Below are positions 1 to 8,455 of a stretch of DNA of 64,000 bases, in pieces. The stretch comes from Acidimicrobiales bacterium. GTDB lineage: Bacteria; Actinomycetota; Acidimicrobiia; Acidimicrobiales; Aldehydirespiratoraceae. Every line of letters begins with the position of its first letter. Position 1 is the stretch's first letter. The notes under the pieces are model-generated. The model was not told the DNA's origin and made no database searches. It saw nothing but the letters and a program-made list of their open reading frames with translations. The DNA lies in contig JAVJSI010000015.1 of NCBI GenBank assembly GCA_040219515.1, positions 1-64,000 of the forward strand, written 5' to 3'. The position numbers and the translations under genes were made by a program.

Positions 1-213
1 TTCGCCGCGGGTGACGTTGTCCTCGGGGGCGAAGCTGGTGGCGGTCTTGCCGGTGGTGATGTCGTTGTTGAAGGCCCAGTCGACGGGGCCGGCGTAGAAC
101 TTTTCGGCGGGGACGTCGGTGAAGCTGTTGGCCGCGAAGGCGGTGGCGGGAACGAGGAGTGCGACGACGACGACGGCGATTGCCGCTTTCGTCTTGGTCA
201 GGGTGATGGTCAT
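1..213 (-). CDS. Secreted SLH-like protein, 5' part only
   Basis: Only the first 71 codons lie in the window; the gene continues past base 1. The protein starts MTITLTKTKAAIAV and has a Sec-type signal peptide (Lys7, Lys9, hydrophobic run 10-22, likely cleavage after AFA at residue 27). An S-layer-homology-like stretch follows, with FTDVP, FYAGPVDWAF and ITTGK. The ATG at 213 is preceded on the coding strand by AGAGAGG. It is a close paralogue of the gene at 2247-2981: signal peptide, SLH-like part and even the sequence just upstream of the start match. Its role is probably cell-envelope associated, inferred from the SLH-like motif only. Confidence 0.7.
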   Translation of the reverse strand, partial: MTITLTKTKAAIAVVVVALLVPATAFAANSFTDVPAEKFYAGPVDWAFNNDITTGKTATSFAPEDNVTRGE

Positions 214-291
214 ATGGGGCCTCTCTACGGGAATGGAGTGCCGCACGCGGCGCACCACCCTCGCACAACGGGGACGACCACCTGCCGACCG

Positions 292-2113
292 TCAGTCGAG
301 GAACTCCTCGAGGGGCACCGGTCGCCCGATGTGGTACCCCTGGGCCAGGCTCACCACCGGGGGGCGCCGTCCACTTCCTCGGTGAGGATGTTCTGTACGA
401 ACGATCCGTCGATCTTCAGGAAGTCGACGTCGAGGTTCTTCAGGTAGGCGAACGACGCGAGACCGCTGCCGAAGTCGTCGAGCGCGAACCGGCAGCCGCG
501 AGCCCGCAGCGACGAGATGAAGCTGTCGGCGTAGCCGCCATTGGTGATCGCCGCCGTCTCGGTGATCTCGAAGCACACACGCCCCGGGTCGATGTCGCTG
601 GCATCGAGCAGTTCGCTGACCTCCTGGAGAAACGTCGATCGGCCGAGCGACACGCCCGACAGGTTGATCGCACACGTCGTGATGGCCGGCGCGCGGCGAA
701 GGGCCTCGAGCGTGTGCATCACGACCCAGAGGTCGAGTCGATGGGCCAGACCGAACCGCTCCGCGGCGGGCAGGAACTCGTCCGGGGTCAGCACGGCGCC
801 GTCGTCGGGAGCATTCATCCGGACGAGAATCTCAACGTGTGATGGACGCCAGGCGTGGCCCACCCGCACGATCGGTCGGGCATGGAGGCAGAACTCGTCG
901 TGGTCGAGTGCTTTGGTGACGAGCGAGACCGCGTCGACCTCGCCACGATGACGCACGGTTTCCGCGTCGGTCGGATTGAAGACGACGCACCGGTTCCGAC
1001 CCTGGTGCTTGTTAGCAGGCGCTGTCGGCGGCGGCGAGCACGCGGTCGACCGAGCCGCTCTCCGACGAGACGGGCACGACGCCGATACTGGCACCGACTG
1101 CGAAGACTCGATCGTCCCACTCGAAGGGCCAATCGGCGAGTGCCTCGAGGACAGTGTGGAGGAGCCGCTTGGCGTCGTCGACGCGAGCGCCGTACATGAC
1201 GATGCCGAACTCGTCGCCACCGAGGCGGGCGAACACGTCGGTCTGGCGGATGTGGATCGGAGCAGTCCGCTCACCTGACGGAGCAGATCATCGCCCGCAA
1301 CATGACCACAAGTGTCGTTGACCACCTTGAACTGGTCGAGATCGAGGAAGCACAGCACGTGGTGGGAATCGAGCGGGTCGCCGGCGATCGGCCAGATCAG
1401 TTGGTCGAGACGACGCGAGAACTCCCGGCGATTGAGGAGGCCGGTGAGCTCGTCCTGTGTCGCTTGGCAGGTGAGCTGGTTGGCCAGAGTGCAGGCGTTG
1501 CTGATGTCGGATCCCGAGCCGCGCCAGCCGACGATCGTTCCCGTGTCGTCGCGGACCGGCTTGCCGCTCACGGAGACGGTGCGGACCGATCCTCGATCGT
1601 CGGACACGAGTTCGATCTGGGTGAAGCGCTCGCCGTCGACCTCCCAGAAGAACTCCGCTGCCGTCTCGGCGAGATCGCGGAAGCGGGTCTCGCTCTCTTG
1701 CGCGCGCTGGAGCGCGTCGATGCGATCAGTGATGTCCTCGGTGAGTCCCATGAGACGGATCACCTGGGCGGACTCGTTGCGCACCGGCACGAAGCCGGAG
1801 GCGAGATGGCGCAACTTGGCCGTCGAGCTCGACGGTGAACTCGAACGTCGACGCCTTCCCACGGAATCGGGCGTCGTCGCAGGAGGGCGGAGATCCGCTC
1901 CAGGTCGTGGTCGGCGATGAACTCGAGATATTGCCGATCGACGACGTTCTCGATCTCCATGCCCAGGATGCCCAGCCCGCGGGTTGGATCGACGTCAGTC
2001 GACCATCGAGAATCGATCTCGTGGATGCAGATGGGCGCGTGAGCGATCAGCGTCGCGTAGTCGCGGCGTTCCGTCACGTCGTCGGCCGTCGGAGGGTGAT
2101 CTGCCTGTTCCAC
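292..2113 (-). pseudogene. Frameshifted PAS-GGDEF-EAL signalling protein
   Basis: The pieces of a cyclic-di-GMP enzyme are present in order but in different frames. A PAS-like part (from a GTG at 2113) runs to about 1880, continues in another frame to about 1820 (with a FEFTVELDG segment), then a second PAS-like part and the GGDEF start (DELTGLLNRREF, LDLDQFKVVND) follow in a third frame. The frame changes near 1256, where the GGDEF motif and its RxxD site are read (RQTD, LGGDEF), and changes back near 1015 into the EAL domain (EITETAA, ALDDFGSG, LKIDGSF). Near 355 a further shift joins NILTEEVDGA to the usual EAL ending YHIGRPVPLEEF, with roughly 30-40 expected residues missing. At least five frame changes plus a deletion point to decay, unless the assembly is poor here. 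Confidence 0.8.
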
Positions 2114-2190
2114 GACGATCCTGTCGGCCGGCCGACATTGATCGTGGGCGATCCACGGTTGTCCGGGCCCAGCTCGCAGCCGTCGAAACG

Positions 2191-2227
2191 CGTGACAGCC
2201 CCGAGCCACGAGCCCGGGGCTGTCACG
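2191..2227 (-). terminator. Hairpin terminator of the SLH-like gene
   Basis: A perfect 13-bp inverted repeat (2191-2203 and 2215-2227, arm CGTGACAGCCCCG) encloses an 11-nt loop, 20 nt past the stop codon of the reverse-strand gene at 2247-2981. There is no long T run after it. It also separates that gene from the start of the decayed GGDEF/EAL gene. Confidence 0.6.
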
Positions 2228-2246
2228 GTCGATACGGCGGGTGTGA

Positions 2247-2981
2247 TCAGTCGACTGCGAGAACGACGAGCGACGCGCTCTCGACGAACGTGCCCGAGCC
2301 GAGGCCCTCGTTGCATTCCACGATAACGGTGTGGGTCCCGGCTGCGACCGGGAACGCCTGGGACAGGGTCACCACTGCAGCGTTGTCCAGGGTGTTGGCA
2401 TCGAGGCTCACCGACTGCCGAAGTCCGTCCGTGCCGTCGACGTCGATGTTGCAGTTCATGTTGTCGTCGTTGCCGCCATCTCCGTCTGCTTCGATCGCTG
2501 CGGAAACGAGCAGCGTTGCCGGTCCTGCCGTGGCGATGTCGGTATTCACCGCTGTCTGATTGCCGGTGGTGAGGGTCAGGCTCGCGTTCCGTTCGGCGGA
2601 TGCGACCGTGGTCGCGGGAATGTCGGCGGTATCGGCCTTGTCGGCCAGAAGCGCATCTACTTCCGCTTGGGTGTAGGTCTGGGCCGTCAGGTTGTCGATG
2701 TCGGCTTGGAGGGCGGTGTCGGCCGGTTCGACGATGTTGTCGTTGTAGCGCTTGAGGAAGGTGACGCTCTCGCCGCGGGTGACGTTGTCCTCGGGGGCGA
2801 AGCTGGTGGGGCTCTTGCCGGTGGTGATGTCGTTGTCGAAGGCCCATTCGACGGGGCCCGCGTAGAACTTGTCGTCGGGGACGTCGTCGAACACGTGTGT
2901 CGCGTAGGCGGTCGCGGGCACGAGCAGTGCGGCGACGACGATGGCGAGCGCAACCTTCGTCTTGGTAAAGGTGATGGTCAT
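2247..2981 (-). CDS. Secreted SLH-like protein
   Basis: A 244-residue exported protein of unknown function. It has a signal peptide (MTITFTKTKVALAIV, cleavage likely after AYA at residue 27) and one SLH-like module (FDDVP, FYAGPVEWAFDN, ITTGKS, FAPEDNVTRGE, FLKRYND; residues 30-80). A short linker with YTQAEVDALLADKAD, a pattern common in trimeric or coiled surface proteins, leads to a C-terminal region of about 130 residues that looks beta-rich. Two Cys (in MNCNID and VECNEG) could form a disulfide. The start at 2981 matches the paralogue at base 213, including the upstream GAGAGG. Surface location is inferred from the signal peptide and SLH-like part. Confidence 0.75.
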   Translation of the reverse strand: MTITFTKTKVALAIVVAALLVPATAYATHVFDDVPDDKFYAGPVEWAFDNDITTGKSPTSFAPEDNVTRGESVTFLKRYNDNIVEPADTALQADIDNLTAQTYTQAEVDALLADKADTADIPATTVASAERNASLTLTTGNQTAVNTDIATAGPATLLVSAAIEADGDGGNDDNMNCNIDVDGTDGLRQSVSLDANTLDNAAVVTLSQAFPVAAGTHTVIVECNEGLGSGTFVESASLVVLAVD

Positions 2982-3140
2982 GTGGGCCTCTCTTCGGGAA
3001 TGGAGCGTCGAGGGTCTCGACGGTGCGCACACAACTCGTCGACGCGCCGCCATGGCTCGACTACACCAGGTTTCCACACTCCATCGCCGCCAGACGCGAA
3101 TCCCGCGAAAGAAACGCCGTCGGCTCCCGGACCGTTCGGG

Positions 3141-3425
3141 GTGATCCTCTTCGCTCTGACCACCGCGATCGCGCTGGTCATGGGCGAGAACCCGGCGGGC
3201 GGACCCGATGCCGGCCGGTTCGACGTGGTCGGCGAGGCGCCGACGACCACGACGACAGCGGCTGCGCCACCGCCGCGGTCGGAGTGGACCGGCTCGCTCT
3301 CGTTTCCCCGGGGCACCTTCCTGACGGTCACCTTCGTCGAGGTCACTGCGACGGTCTCGGACGCAGCCGGGAACACTGCCAACAGCCCTACGAGGGTCCA
3401 GCTGGAAGTCATCCCCTGTCTCTAA
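3141..3425 (+). CDS. Possible small membrane-anchored protein with Ig-like tail
   Basis: A weakly supported 94-residue reading from a GTG. It begins with one hydrophobic helix (VILFALTTAIALVM), followed by a Thr/Ala/Pro linker (PTTTTTAAAPPP) and ends with VTATVSDAAGNTA, a pattern typical of HYR/bacterial Ig-like repeats. No clear ribosome-binding site is visible. It could be a small surface protein or the surviving end of a larger Ig-repeat gene. It lies between the SLH-like gene and the response regulator, and 2982-3140 and 3426-3564 show nothing else recognisable. Confidence 0.35.
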   Translation: MILFALTTAIALVMGENPAGGPDAGRFDVVGEAPTTTTTAAAPPPRSEWTGSLSFPRGTFLTVTFVEVTATVSDAAGNTANSPTRVQLEVIPCL

Positions 3426-3564
3426 GCAGAGGTCGCCGTGCGCCATTCGGCCCAGGCAGTCCCGGGACGAGTGTCACGCCTCCGGCTGGGCCATTGAACG
3501 CTTCGGCGGTGACTGTCGACGTATGAGGGTCAAGGCCGAGGACAGCCACTCCCGATGAAGCGAC

Positions 3565-4251
3565 ATGACCATCCGGGTGTTTCTCATCGACGATCATGAG
3601 CTCGTGCGGGAAGGCCTTCGATCGGTGCTCGAGCGCGAGGTCGACATCGAGGTGGTCGGTGAAGCGGGAACGGCCAAAGAGGCCATCGATCGGGTCGCGG
3701 CCTGCCGGCCCGACGTGGCGCTGGTGGACCTGATGCTGCCCGACGGCGACGGCCTGGACGTGTGTCGCTGGATCAAGAAACGACTCCCCGAGACCGGCTG
3801 TCTGGTCCTCACCTCCTACTGCAACGATGACGTGTTGCTGTCGGCGATCCGGGCCGAGGCTTCCGGCTTTCTCCTGAAGCGCACGCCGGGCACCGAACTG
3901 GTGCGGTCGATCCGGCTCGTCGCCAACGGCGGATCGCTGATCGACCCCACCGTCACCGGCCGGCTCCTCGATCGTCTGCGGGTGGGCCGGGGCGGAGGCG
4001 ACGCGGCGTTGCTCGACGCGCTGAGTCCGCAGGAACGGCGTCTTCTCGATCACCTGGCCGAAGGTCTCACCAACCGACAGGTCGCCGAGCGGATGAACCT
4101 GGCCGAGAAGACCGTCAAGAACTACGTGTCGAACCTGCTGCGCAAGCTCAAGATGAGCAGCCGCACCGAGGCGGCCGTCTTCGTGACGACGGTCAACGCC
4201 CAGCTGGCGACCCGGGCTCGTCGGCACGACGGCGCCGTGTCGCACTCGTAA
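3565..4251 (+). CDS. NarL/FixJ-type response regulator
   Basis: A 228-residue two-component transcription factor. The receiver domain (1-120) has the acidic pair DD at 9-10, the phospho-acceptor Asp55 (VALVDLMLPD) and the conserved Lys in FLLKRTPG. A LuxR-type helix-turn-helix follows (about 150-210: LSPQERRLLDHLAEGLTNRQVAERM, TVKNYVSNLLRKL). No cognate histidine kinase is adjacent, so it is an orphan here and its signal is unknown. The ATG at 3565 gives a normal domain start. It converges on the transporter gene on the other strand, 42 nt away. Confidence 0.9.
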   Translation: MTIRVFLIDDHELVREGLRSVLEREVDIEVVGEAGTAKEAIDRVAACRPDVALVDLMLPDGDGLDVCRWIKKRLPETGCLVLTSYCNDDVLLSAIRAEASGFLLKRTPGTELVRSIRLVANGGSLIDPTVTGRLLDRLRVGRGGGDAALLDALSPQERRLLDHLAEGLTNRQVAERMNLAEKTVKNYVSNLLRKLKMSSRTEAAVFVTTVNAQLATRARRHDGAVSHS

Positions 4252-4293
4252 CGTCGTTCACCGCTGTCGTCCGGCGTGCCGACCGGTGGCTGG

Positions 4294-5448
4294 TCAACGT
4301 GACCCCGGCCTGCGCCAGCGCCCTCGACGGGCGGAGGTGCCGGACAGGGTTTCGGCGGCCACCTCGTGATGCTGGCGATAGCCGGAGATGAACGCCTGGG
4401 CCGTGGCCGTGAAGGGCAGCGCCAGCAGCGCGCCGACCACGCCGAGCAGGGCCGCACCCGCCAGCACCGCGCCGAACGCGACGGCGACGTGGATCTCCAT
4501 CGTGTGCGCAGTCACCCGCGGGGCGAAGATGTAGTTCTCGACCTGTTGGTAGACCACGATGACGATCAGCACTGCGAGGCCCTTCCTGGGGTCCTCGAGC
4601 AAGCCGATGAGGACGGGCAGCGCGCCGGCGATGTAGGTGCCGATCACGGGAATGAACTGTGAGATCACGCCGACCCACAGCGCCAGCGGTAGCGGAAACG
4701 GGAGATCGATGATCTCGAAGGCGAACCAGTGGACGCCGGCCGACAGCAACGCCAGGATGCCGCGCGAGTAGATGTAGCCGCCGGTCTTGCGGATGGCGAG
4801 GTCCCATACGTCGAGCACCATTGCCTGGCGATCGGGTTCGAGGAAGGAGCAGACCGTCCGCCGCAGCTTCGGGCCCTCTGCCACCAGATAGAAGGTGAAG
4901 AGGGCGATGGTGAACGCTTGGAACACGATGTTCAGCAGGGTCGTGCCCAGGTTGACGATGTCATCGGCAAAGGTGGTGGCGAGGTCGGCGGCCCGGCCGT
5001 CGTCCACGAACTCCTGCTGGAGCTGATCGAGATCGATGTCACTGTCGATGTGCGTCTGGAGCCAGGATTCGGCGTCCTCGATCAGTTCTGGAGCGTCGTC
5101 GATGAAATCGTTGATCTGTGACGCGAGTGCCGTACCGATCGCCGCCGAGAAGCCGGCGACGAGGATCAGCAGGAAGACATACACGATCCACACGCCGAGC
5201 CCGCGTCGAATGCCTCGATGTTCCATGCGGTTGACCGCCGGCTCGATGGCGAAGCTGATGAAGAGCGAGATGAGCGCGACGATCAGGAGCGATCGCAGCG
5301 ATCGCACCATGCCGGTGCCCACGTAGACGGCGATCCACCCGAGCCAGAACAGGGCGATGGCCTTGACGATCCACCTCGGCACGCTGGTGGCGGCCATCCA
5401 GGTGTCGGTGGCGCGGGTTTCGCCGTCGCCGGGCGCGTCGGTGGTCAT
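4294..5448 (-). CDS. AI-2E family transporter (PerM/YdiK-like)
   Basis: A 384-residue polytopic membrane protein of the AI-2E transporter (formerly UPF0118/PerM) family. Two N-terminal helices (about 28-75) are followed by another near 85-110, a long soluble helical part (about 110-170), and a C-terminal block of four to five helices with the family motif GVISQFIPVIGTYIAGALPV and the VYQQVENYIFAPRV segment. Members have been linked to autoinducer-2 export, Na+/H+ exchange or other efflux; substrate cannot be told from sequence. The tail is basic and cytosolic (SARRGRWRRPGSR). Confidence 0.9.
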   Translation of the reverse strand: MTTDAPGDGETRATDTWMAATSVPRWIVKAIALFWLGWIAVYVGTGMVRSLRSLLIVALISLFISFAIEPAVNRMEHRGIRRGLGVWIVYVFLLILVAGFSAAIGTALASQINDFIDDAPELIEDAESWLQTHIDSDIDLDQLQQEFVDDGRAADLATTFADDIVNLGTTLLNIVFQAFTIALFTFYLVAEGPKLRRTVCSFLEPDRQAMVLDVWDLAIRKTGGYIYSRGILALLSAGVHWFAFEIIDLPFPLPLALWVGVISQFIPVIGTYIAGALPVLIGLLEDPRKGLAVLIVIVVYQQVENYIFAPRVTAHTMEIHVAVAFGAVLAGAALLGVVGALLALPFTATAQAFISGYRQHHEVAAETLSGTSARRGRWRRPGSR

Positions 5449-5495
5449 CAGCTGCGGACGCTACCGTTTACCCCAGAAAGAGCCGGGGATGCCGG

Positions 5496-5524
5496 TTGGT
5501 ACACGAGACCGGTACCGATAGCAT
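5496..5524 (+). promoter_or_regulatory. Candidate promoter of the ribosomal protein operon
   Basis: TTGGTA (5496-5501), a 17-nt spacer and TAGCAT (5519-5524). The same arrangement (TTGnnn-N17-TAnCnT) occurs before infA, rplM and groES in this window, which supports it. It would give a leader of about 215 nt before rplC. Confidence 0.5.
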
Positions 5525-5631
5525 TGCGTCCTTGTGCGGTGAGACGTCCTTCGGGGCGGCAGCACCGATCACTTCGCACTACAGAATCGACGTCGGCGCA
5601 GGCCTCCGGGAACCACGCCGCAAAACCGAAT

Positions 5632-5666
5632 GAACGCTCCGCCGGGTCTGCCCGAGCGGAGCGTTC
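5632..5666 (+). promoter_or_regulatory. Strong hairpin in the rplC leader
   Basis: An 11-bp stem (GAACGCTCCGC with GCGGAGCGTTC, 5632-5642 and 5656-5666) continues after one bulged A into CGGG-TCTG-CCCG. No T run follows, so a leader structure is more likely than a simple terminator. It is immediately followed by the tandem repeat at 5667-5731, which repeats part of its sequence (GAACGCT). Confidence 0.6.
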
Positions 5667-5731
5667 GCGTGAACGCTTGCGATTCACGCCAACGAGACCG
5701 CGTGAACGCTTGCGATTCACGCCACGAGACC
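5667..5731 (+). repeat. 33/32-bp tandem repeat with hairpins in the rplC leader
   Basis: Two adjacent copies (5667-5699 and 5700-5731) differ by one missing A. Each contains GCGTGAA and TTCACGC as 7-bp arms around a 9-nt loop. The second copy ends 13 nt before the rplC start, with the GGAAG ribosome-binding site between. The position in the leader of the ribosomal protein operon makes a regulatory role possible, but this is inference. Confidence 0.7.
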
Positions 5732-5744
5732 ACAGGAAGCAATC

Positions 5745-6383
5745 ATGGCCACCAAGGCGATCATCGGCGAGAAGGTCGGTATGACGCAGGTCTGGGACGA
5801 GGAGAACCGCGTCGTCCCGGTCACCGTGTTGCGCGTGTCCGCGTGCCGTGTCGTGCAGGTCAAGACGCCCGAGCACGACGGCTACAGCGCCATCCAGGTC
5901 ACGCTCGGCGTGAAGGATGCGGGAAAGCTCACCCGGCCCGAGGCCGGCCACTTCGAAAAGGCCGGCGTCGATGCCGGCCGCAAGCTCGTCGAGCTCCGTC
6001 TCGACGACGTTTCGGAGTTCACCGTCGGCCAGGAGATCGCCGTGGACCTGCTCGAGCAGGGCCAGCGTGTCGACGTCACGGCCGTCTCCAAGGGCAAGGG
6101 CTTCGCCGGCGCGATGAAGCGTCACGGCTTCGGCGGTGCGCCCGCTTCGCACGGTGCCCACAAGAACCATCGCAAGCCCGGGGCTGTCGGCCAGTGCGCC
6201 ACCCCCTCCCGTGTGTTCAAGGGCAAGAAGATGCCTGGCCGCATGGGCAACAACAAGGTCACCACGCTCAACCTCGAGGTCGTCAAGAGCGACCCCGAGG
6301 CGGAAGTGCTGCTGGTGCGGGGCTCGGTTCCCGGCCCCCGCGGCGCCACCGTGGTCATCCGCGACGCAGTGAAGGGCTCCTGA
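5745..6383 (+). CDS. rplC: 50S ribosomal protein L3
   Basis: A 212-residue L3, the first gene of this ribosomal block. It starts MATKAIIGEKVGMTQVW and carries the conserved central loop that reaches the peptidyl transferase centre (KGFAGAMKRHGFGG, KNHRKPGAVGQC, GRMGNNKVT). It binds the 3' part of 23S rRNA early in 50S assembly. In most bacteria rpsJ (S10) precedes rplC; here the gene upstream is an unrelated reverse-strand transporter, so rpsJ must be elsewhere. rplD starts 2 nt after its stop. Confidence 0.97.
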   Translation: MATKAIIGEKVGMTQVWDEENRVVPVTVLRVSACRVVQVKTPEHDGYSAIQVTLGVKDAGKLTRPEAGHFEKAGVDAGRKLVELRLDDVSEFTVGQEIAVDLLEQGQRVDVTAVSKGKGFAGAMKRHGFGGAPASHGAHKNHRKPGAVGQCATPSRVFKGKKMPGRMGNNKVTTLNLEVVKSDPEAEVLLVRGSVPGPRGATVVIRDAVKGS

Positions 6384-6384
6384 C

Positions 6385-7032
6385 ATGGCATCCATCGCGA
6401 TCAAGAGCCAGTCCGGCACCGACGCCGGCTCGGCCGAACTCTCCGACGAGGTCTTCGGGATCGAACCGAACATCCCCGTCATGCACCAGGTCGTCACGGC
6501 GCAGCTCGCGGCGAAGCGCCAGGGCACGCACTCCACCAAGACCCGTTCCGAGGTTCGTGGTGGCGGCGCCAAGCCGTGGCGTCAGAAGGGCACCGGTCGT
6601 GCCCGTGCCGGCTCGTCCAACTCGCCGATCTGGCGTGGTGGCGGCATCGCCCACGGCCCCAAGCCGCGCGACTACAGCCAGAAGACCCCCAAGAAGATGA
6701 TCCGTCTCGCCCTGCGCAGTGCCCTGTCCGATCGGGCCAGCGACGGCAACGTGATCGTGGTCGACGCCTGGAACTTCGACACGCCCAAGACCAAGACCGC
6801 ACTCGAGGCCCTCTCGGCCATCGGCGCCGAGGGCAAGGTCCTCCTGGTGCTCGGCGACGGCGACGAGATGGCGTACAGGAGCTTCCGCAACCTCACCAAC
6901 GTGCACTGCCTGCACGCCGGCGAGCTCAACACCTACGACGTGCTGGAAAGCGACGTCGTGGTGTTCACCAAGGAGACCCTCCCGGGTGCGGCTCCGGCCG
7001 AGCAGGCCGTTTCCGCCGAAGGAGGCGAGTGA
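6385..7032 (+). CDS. rplD: 50S ribosomal protein L4
   Basis: A 215-residue L4. The conserved exit-tunnel loop is present (KTRSEVRGGGAKPWRQKGTGRARAGS), as is the Rossmann-like globular part. The N-terminal extension of about 20 residues (with IKSQSGTDAGSAELSDEVFG) and the short acidic/alanine tail are modest lineage variation. In proteobacteria L4 represses its own operon through the leader; whether it reads the hairpin leader at 5632-5731 here is unknown. Confidence 0.97.
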   Translation: MASIAIKSQSGTDAGSAELSDEVFGIEPNIPVMHQVVTAQLAAKRQGTHSTKTRSEVRGGGAKPWRQKGTGRARAGSSNSPIWRGGGIAHGPKPRDYSQKTPKKMIRLALRSALSDRASDGNVIVVDAWNFDTPKTKTALEALSAIGAEGKVLLVLGDGDEMAYRSFRNLTNVHCLHAGELNTYDVLESDVVVFTKETLPGAAPAEQAVSAEGGE

Positions 7033-7033
7033 C

Positions 7034-7324
7034 ATGAAGGACCATCGCGACGTCATCATCCGTCCCGTCGTCTCCGAGAAGTCCTACGGGCTCCTCGACA
7101 CCAACGTGTACACGTTCGTGGTCGCCCCGGGCGCCTCGAAGCCCGAGATCCGCGACGCCGTGGAGTCGATCTTCGAGGTCTCGGTGCTCAAGGTGAACAC
7201 GCTCAACCGCAAGGGCAAGCGCAAGCGCAACCGCCGCACCGGAGGCTTCGGCACGAAGACCGGGCAGAAGCGGGCCCTCGTCACCCTCGCCGAGGGTGAC
7301 TCGATCGATCTCTTCGAGGCCTGA
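7034..7324 (+). CDS. rplW: 50S ribosomal protein L23
   Basis: A 96-residue L23 starting [19 protein letters not shown], with the family's central basic loop ([16 protein letters not shown]). It sits at the polypeptide tunnel exit and is the docking point for SRP and trigger factor. The ATG at 7034 follows the rplD stop by 1 nt; an in-frame upstream start at 6986 would overlap rplD and add a tail foreign to the family. Confidence 0.96.
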   Translation: MKDHRDVIIRPVVSEKSYGLLDTNVYTFVVAPGASKPEIRDAVESIFEVSVLKVNTLNRKGKRKRNRRTGGFGTKTGQKRALVTLAEGDSIDLFEA

Positions 7325-7334
7325 GGTAACTGAC

Positions 7335-8171
7335 ATGGCCATTCGCAAGCGCAAGCCGACAAGTCCGGGACGGCGTTTCCAGACGTCGTCGGACTTTTCC
7401 GAAATCACCGAGACCAGCCCCGAGCGCAGCCTCGTCAAGGGTGAGTCCAAGACCGGTGGACGCAACAACCACGGTCGCAAGACCAGTCGCCATCGCGGCG
7501 GCGGTCACAAGCAGAAGTACCGCGTCATCGACTTCGATCGCACCAAGGACGGCGTGCCCGCCACCGTGGCGACGATCGAGTACGACCCCAACCGCACCTG
7601 CAACATCGCCCTGCTGCACTACCACGACGGCGAGAAGCGCTACATCCTCGCTCCCCGCGACCTGTACGTGGGCGACAAGGTCATGTCCGGTCAGGGCGCC
7701 GAGATCCGTCCGGGCAACAGCCTGCCGCTGCGCTACGTGCCCGTGGGCACCACGGTGCACAATGTCGAACTCAAGGCCGGTGCCGGCGCCAAGCTGGCCC
7801 GCTCGGCCGGCGTGTCGGTCCAGCTGGTCGCCAAGGAGGGCGATTTCGCCACCCTGCGTCTGCCCAGCACCGAGATGCGCCGTGTGCCCATCGACTGCCG
7901 GGCCACGATCGGCGAGGTCGGCAACCGTCAGCACGAGCTCGTCAAGATCGGCAAGGCCGGCCGCAACCGCTGGAAGGGCAAGCGCCCGCAGACTCGCGGC
8001 GTCGCCATGAACCCGGTCGACCATCCCCATGGCGGTGGTGAAGGCAAGACCTCTGGTGGACGCCATCCCGTGTCCCCGTGGGGCCAGCCCGAGGGCCGGA
8101 CCCGCAAGAGCAACCAAGAATCCGACAAGCTGATCGTGCGCCGTCGCCGGACGCGCGGTTCGCGGAGGTAA
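7335..8171 (+). CDS. rplB: 50S ribosomal protein L2
   Basis: A 278-residue L2 of normal length. It starts [17 protein letters not shown] and has the conserved [13 protein letters not shown] segment and the C-terminal catalytic-centre loop [14 protein letters not shown], whose His is essential for peptidyl transfer in E. coli L2. It binds 23S domain IV and bridges to 16S rRNA. The ATG at 7335 follows AGGTAA; upstream in-frame starts would run into rplW. Confidence 0.97.
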   Translation: MAIRKRKPTSPGRRFQTSSDFSEITETSPERSLVKGESKTGGRNNHGRKTSRHRGGGHKQKYRVIDFDRTKDGVPATVATIEYDPNRTCNIALLHYHDGEKRYILAPRDLYVGDKVMSGQGAEIRPGNSLPLRYVPVGTTVHNVELKAGAGAKLARSAGVSVQLVAKEGDFATLRLPSTEMRRVPIDCRATIGEVGNRQHELVKIGKAGRNRWKGKRPQTRGVAMNPVDHPHGGGEGKTSGGRHPVSPWGQPEGRTRKSNQESDKLIVRRRRTRGSRR

Positions 8172-8176
8172 TCACA

Positions 8177-8455
8177 ATGCCGCGCAGCCTCAAAAAGGGC
8201 CCATTCGTCGACGATCACCTGCTCAAGAAGGTGGACGTGCTCAACGAATCGGGAGAGAAGAAGGTCATCAAGACCTGGTCTCGTCGCTCCACCATCATCC
8301 CCGACATGATCGGCCACACCCTGGCCGTCCACGACGGTCGCAAGCACGTCCCGGTCTACGTGACCGAGTCGATGGTCGGCCACAAGCTCGGTGAGTTCGC
8401 CCCCACCCGCACCTTCAAGTTCCACGCGGGCCAGGAACGGGGAGCTCGCCGCTGA
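8177..8455 (+). CDS. rpsS: 30S ribosomal protein S19
   Basis: A 92-residue S19 starting [19 protein letters not shown], with the conserved [16 protein letters not shown] and [20 protein letters not shown] motifs. It works with S13 in the 30S head at the A-site finger bridge. GGAGGT lies 6-11 nt before the start. Its TGA overlaps the rplV ATG by one base, so the two are probably translationally coupled. Confidence 0.96.
   Translation: MPRSLKKGPFVDDHLLKKVDVLNESGEKKVIKTWSRRSTIIPDMIGHTLAVHDGRKHVPVYVTESMVGHKLGEFAPTRTFKFHAGQERGARR

Noticed and set aside
2978-3412. A reverse-strand open frame with a signal-like start opposite the small Ig-like reading
   Set aside because: It overlaps the SLH gene start and its upstream region, and the forward reading holds the recognisable VTATVSDAAGNTA pattern.
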